Assembly: GCA_002737725.1 (NCBI GenBank)
Contig: NSIP01000012.1
Coordinates: 1 to 64,000 of the forward strand
Reading direction: 5' to 3'
Length of the DNA: 64,000 nucleotides
From: Rhodospirillaceae bacterium
Lineage (GTDB): Bacteria > Pseudomonadota > Alphaproteobacteria > Rhodospirillales > Rhodospirillaceae
How positions within the stretch are numbered: the stretch's first letter is position 1; each line of letters opens with the position of its first letter. A program made the translations under genes and the position numbers. Shown here piece after piece: positions 60,593-64,000 of the stretch. The notes beneath the pieces were generated by a model. The model saw only the letters and a program-made list of their open reading frames with translations. It was not told where the DNA came from and ran no database searches.

Positions 60593-61960
60593 ATGGCTGG
60601 ACAAGCACCGGTGGTTAGCGCTGCGGTTGATAGCGATGCGGCGGGTTATCCAAACCAAACGTATGCTTGGTATGTTGTTTCGGTCATTTGTGTCGGTTAC
60701 ATCTTTGCCTTCATCGACCGCATTGTTGTCGGCCTGCTGACAACAGCCATCCAGAAAGACCTGCTACTGACCGATACGCAAATGGGCGTGCTGCAAGGGA
60801 TCGCTTTTGCGCTCTTCTATGCGCTGTTTGGTATTCCGATTGGCTGGTTGGTCGACCGCTGGAACCGCAAAACAATTCTGACCATCGGCATGACGGTCTG
60901 GAGTGTCATGACGGCGGCGTGCGGGTTTGCCGGCACGTTCTGGACGTTCTTCTTTGCCCGCGTTGGCGTTGGCATTGGCGAGGCGACCTTAAACCCCTGC
61001 GCGTCCTCGATCATTGGTGATTATTTCCCGGCTAAAACGCGCGCTAAAGCCTTCGGCGTTTACGTCATGGGTACGGCCATTGGCACAGGCATGACCTATG
61101 TCGGCGGCGGGATCGTGTTCGGGTTCTTGGCCAAATATCAAGTCGTCGACATCACATTCTTTGGCGAGATGAAGCCATGGGAAGCTATGTTTCTGTTCGT
61201 GGGGCTTGGTGGTCTGATCCCAGCGCTGATTTTCTTTTTCACGGTTAAAGAGCCTGTGCGCAAGGATTTGGCCGCAAAAAACAAAGGCAATGCCAGCTGG
61301 GACGAAATCAAAGCGTTTTTCAAGCTCAATCGCCGCGCTTTGATTTGCCATCACGTTGGTATCTGCCTCGTGATCATGAGCATCTATGCGTGGGTGAATT
61401 GGATGGCGGTGTATTTTGACCGTATTCACGGTTGGGGGCCTGCGAAATTCGCCATCACTTATGGCATTCCCGGATTGTTCATGGGCGTCATCAGCGCGCT
61501 GTCGTGCGGTTGGATCGCCATGAAGTTGAAAGAGCGCGGCAAGATTGATGGTACGATGCGCACCTGTCTGTATGGGTGCATTGGCGTGGTGGTGGGCGGC
61601 GTGATAGCGCCGCAAATGCCAACACCCGAGTTAGCCATTGCAGTTTTCGTGTTAACCGGGTTGTTCTCAAACTATCCCTCAGTTTTGGCACTGACATCCA
61701 TTACCGAAATCACACCTAACGAAATGCGCGGTTTTGTGACGTCCACATATATTTTCATGGTGGGGCTGATTGCATCGGGTCTTGGCCCGTTACTCACGGG
61801 GCTGGTGACTGACAAAATCTTTGGCGACAAAATGCAGATCGCTAACTCGCTGAGTTTGGTGACCATTATTACTGGAACTGCGGGCTGCCTGATCATCGCC
61901 TACGGCATGAAGGGCTACCGCGAAAGCTTGGCGCGCGTGACGTGGGGTAAACAAAAGTAA
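60593..61960 (+). CDS. MFS transporter (spinster-like), copy 1
   Basis: The product has 455 residues from ATG 60593 (AGGGGG upstream). Twelve helices are visible. MFS motif A lies between helices 2 and 3 (GWLVDRWNRKTILTIG), and GIGEATLNPCASSIIGDYFP follows helix 4, the pattern of spinster-like MFS proteins. The substrate is unknown. The next gene encodes a clear paralogue with the same motifs. Confidence 0.85.
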   Translation: MAGQAPVVSAAVDSDAAGYPNQTYAWYVVSVICVGYIFAFIDRIVVGLLTTAIQKDLLLTDTQMGVLQGIAFALFYALFGIPIGWLVDRWNRKTILTIGMTVWSVMTAACGFAGTFWTFFFARVGVGIGEATLNPCASSIIGDYFPAKTRAKAFGVYVMGTAIGTGMTYVGGGIVFGFLAKYQVVDITFFGEMKPWEAMFLFVGLGGLIPALIFFFTVKEPVRKDLAAKNKGNASWDEIKAFFKLNRRALICHHVGICLVIMSIYAWVNWMAVYFDRIHGWGPAKFAITYGIPGLFMGVISALSCGWIAMKLKERGKIDGTMRTCLYGCIGVVVGGVIAPQMPTPELAIAVFVLTGLFSNYPSVLALTSITEITPNEMRGFVTSTYIFMVGLIASGLGPLLTGLVTDKIFGDKMQIANSLSLVTIITGTAGCLIIAYGMKGYRESLARVTWGKQK

Positions 61961-61970
61961 AGGTGGTCCA

Positions 61971-63320
61971 ATGACCGCTCAAAGTTACCCCGCTCCGCGT
62001 TACGCCTGGTATGCGCTCGGCGTCATCTGCTTTGGTTATGTGTTCGCGTTTATCGATCGCCAGATTGTCGGGCTGCTGGCCCCGGACATCCAACAACACT
62101 TCTCGCTCAACGATACACAGATGGGCCTGTTGCAGGGCATCGCGTTTGCGATTTTTTACACCATCTTTGGCATTCCGCTGGGCTGGTTTGCTGATCGCTT
62201 CAATCGCAAGTGGCTGCTGACCGGCGGCATGACTGTGTGGAGCCTGATGACGGCGGCGTGCGGCTTTGCGCCGGGCTTTATGCCTCTGTTCGTTCTGCGC
62301 ATGGGCGTCGGCGTGGGCGAATCCACGCTCAACCCATGCGCCTCCTCGCTCATCTCAGATTATTTCCCGCCCGCCAAGCGCCCACGCGCGTTTGGATTTT
62401 ATGTCATGAGCACGGCGTTTGCGGGAGTGTTGTCCAGCGCTATCGGCGGCACCGTGATAGCGGCCTTGCGTGGCTATGAATATGTCTCCATTCCGATGCT
62501 GGGCGACTTCAAACCCTGGCAAGTCACCATGCTGGTGGTTGGCTTGCTGGGCCTGCTGCCAGCCATTCTACTGGCGGCCACTGTGAAGGAGCCCGCCCGC
62601 CTTGGCTTGGCTGCGAAACAGAAGGGCAACGCAACCTGGGCCGAAACGCGCGCATTTCTCATCAGCAATCGCATGTCGCTGGGGTTGTTTTTAATGGCGG
62701 CGTCATTGGTGATTTTAGAAATATACGGCGGTGCCTATTGGCACCCGAGCGTTTTTATTCGTGTCTATGGCTGGAGCGCGCCCGATGTCGCATTCTATTA
62801 TTTAGTGCCGTCTGGCTGCATCGGCATCTTTAGTGCTTATACCTCGGGCACTGTCACTAACTATTTCAAGAAACGTGGCATGGGCGAGGGTGTGTGGATG
62901 ACAGCCATGTTCGGTTGCGTTGGCTGTACAGTTTTCGGCACCCTTGGGCCAATAATGCCCACGTCGGAATTGGCATTGACTGTGTTGCTGCTAAAATCTG
63001 TGTTTATCAATTATCCTTCTGCCGCAGCGATGACGGCAATCAACGAGCTAACGCCGAACGAACAGCGCGGGTTTACCACAGCCCTTTACGTGATTCTCAC
63101 CGGATTGGTTGCCCAAGGTTTGGGGCCGCTTTCCGTTGGTATGACGACTGATTTTGCTTTTGGCGATCCAAAGATGATTGGGATTTCATTGGCGGCAGTG
63201 GTTTCCGTCACTGGTGTTTTGGCTATGCTGTGCCTTTTGTGGGGCCGCAAGGCCTACCGCGAAGCCTTGGGGCGGGTGACGTGGGAAGCGGCGGCAAAGC
63301 CGGCTGGTGCGGCAGCTTGA
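61971..63320 (+). CDS. MFS transporter (spinster-like), copy 2
   Basis: The product has 449 residues with twelve helices. Motif A (GWFADRFNRKWLLTGG), GVGESTLNPCASSLISDYFPP and TAINELTPNEQRGF match copy 1 position by position, so the pair is a tandem duplication. It starts ten bases after copy 1. Copy 2 has a different stretch around residues 240-290, where substrate residues may differ. It ends in an Ala-rich tail. Confidence 0.85.
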   Translation: MTAQSYPAPRYAWYALGVICFGYVFAFIDRQIVGLLAPDIQQHFSLNDTQMGLLQGIAFAIFYTIFGIPLGWFADRFNRKWLLTGGMTVWSLMTAACGFAPGFMPLFVLRMGVGVGESTLNPCASSLISDYFPPAKRPRAFGFYVMSTAFAGVLSSAIGGTVIAALRGYEYVSIPMLGDFKPWQVTMLVVGLLGLLPAILLAATVKEPARLGLAAKQKGNATWAETRAFLISNRMSLGLFLMAASLVILEIYGGAYWHPSVFIRVYGWSAPDVAFYYLVPSGCIGIFSAYTSGTVTNYFKKRGMGEGVWMTAMFGCVGCTVFGTLGPIMPTSELALTVLLLKSVFINYPSAAAMTAINELTPNEQRGFTTALYVILTGLVAQGLGPLSVGMTTDFAFGDPKMIGISLAAVVSVTGVLAMLCLLWGRKAYREALGRVTWEAAAKPAGAAA

Positions 63321-63380
63321 TCCTGTTGGCCTAATCCGCCATAAGCCTGCGCAATTCGGTCAATGAAACGGCGCATTCCC

Positions 63381-64000
63381 ATGTCCATCTCACATACCTT
63401 TCATCCCACAATATTACGCGAATACGATATTCGCGGAATCGTTGGCGAGACGTTATTTGCGGCCGATGCTCGCGCCATTGGCCGGTGCTTTGGCTCGTTG
63501 GTTCGCCGCAAGAACCCCGGCAAAGCCGACCTGCTGGTGTGTGTTGGTTATGATGGTCGCCTCAGCTCGCCCGATATGGAAGCTGCTGTCATCGAGGGCC
63601 TGACGGCGGCGGGGGTGAATGTTCAACGCGTCGGGCGCGGGCCCACGCCCATGCTGTATTTTGCCGCTAGCGAACAGCAGGCTGATGGCGGCATCATGAT
63701 CACGGGTTCGCATAACCCACCCAATCACAACGGCTTCAAGATGATGATGGGGCGCAAGCCCTTCTTCGGCGAAGACATCCGCGCATTAGGCCCTCAAGCC
63801 GCCAAGGGCGACGTCGACAGCGGGCAGGGCAAAGTGATACAGCGCGAAACATTGTCGCGTTATGTCGCGCGCGTGCTGCAAGATTTTGTGGGTGCACGCG
63901 CGCTCACCGCCGTGTGGGACCCCGGTAATGGCGCGGCAGCCGAAGCCGTGAAGTTGGCGGTCACGAAACTACCAGGAAAGCATACGGTCTTAAACGACAC
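63381..64000 (+). CDS. phosphomannomutase/phosphoglucomutase (5' part, cut by window end)
   Basis: A frame opens at ATG 63381 and runs, without a stop, to the window edge (206 codons seen). It begins SISHTFHPTILREYDIRGIV, the usual start of the family. The active-site serine loop ITGSHNPPNHNGFK is present near 110-123, and VWDPGNGAAA near 175-185. The enzyme moves phosphate between the 6- and 1-positions of glucose or mannose. Next to galU/ugd it would supply glucose-1-phosphate. The C-terminus lies outside. Confidence 0.9.
   Translation, partial: MSISHTFHPTILREYDIRGIVGETLFAADARAIGRCFGSLVRRKNPGKADLLVCVGYDGRLSSPDMEAAVIEGLTAAGVNVQRVGRGPTPMLYFAASEQQADGGIMITGSHNPPNHNGFKMMMGRKPFFGEDIRALGPQAAKGDVDSGQGKVIQRETLSRYVARVLQDFVGARALTAVWDPGNGAAAEAVKLAVTKLPGKHTVLND

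Overview
The window is chromosomal DNA from an alphaproteobacterium. The evidence is a MipZ-type division ATPase, an ATP12-type F1 assembly chaperone, the order tRNA-Trp/secE/nusG/rplK, an adenylate kinase with a four-cysteine lid, and Ser-Arg-Arg (Tat) and TonB-receptor gene styles common in that class. I cannot place it to order from sequence alone. Base composition and codon use look even along the window, so I see no large foreign island.

Left edge to 14.5 kb: a broken IS3-type transposase end, tRNA-Thr(TGT) and the 23S rRNA methyltransferase rlmB on the minus strand. Then tRNA-Tyr, tRNA-Gly and tRNA-Trp lead on the plus strand into secE-nusG-rplK-rplA, an L10 leader, rplJ-rplL, and rpoB-rpoC with an intrinsic terminator. 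The tuf copy often found between tRNA-Gly and tRNA-Trp is absent.

14.5 to 33.6 kb: the str, S10, spc and alpha clusters run head to tail: rpsL-rpsG-fusA-tuf, then rpsJ to rplO, secY-adk, and rpsM-rpsK-rpoA-rplQ. Two near-consensus sigma70 promoters can be read, one ahead of rpsL and one between adk and rpsM. Many genes overlap or nearly touch. Several hairpins sit at internal junctions: rplL/rpoB, rpoB/rpoC, the rpsL leader and tuf/rpsJ. A hairpin closes the block after rplQ.

33.6 to 41.9 kb: a tandem pair of related seven-helix membrane proteins of unknown function, a Do-type protease, rarA, an RluC-type pseudouridine synthase, a HAD phosphatase, a very short AsmA-like protein that appears to have lost its middle, ATP12, and (minus strand) the inner-membrane septation protein YciB.

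41.9 to 54.2 kb: a TonB-dependent receptor diverges from pccB-pccA (acyl-CoA carboxylase) across a region with three short direct repeats. Acylphosphatase, a SAM methyltransferase, a Tat-exported DUF1838 protein, lipB, tRNA-Leu(GAG), a decayed small membrane-protein gene, a VOC protein and mgtE follow.

54.2 kb to the right edge: a possible decayed ORF, an L-2-hydroxyglutarate oxidase-like flavoprotein, and a compact MipZ / VWA protein / membrane J-domain protein set. Next come galU and ugd (UDP-glucose to UDP-glucuronate), two tandem MFS transporters and the start of a phosphomannomutase/phosphoglucomutase cut by the window end. galU, ugd and the mutase together point to nucleotide-sugar supply for envelope polysaccharide. 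The most interesting unexplained items are the tandem seven-helix pair, the shortened AsmA protein, the MipZ-VWA-J triad and the repeat array ahead of the TonB receptor.
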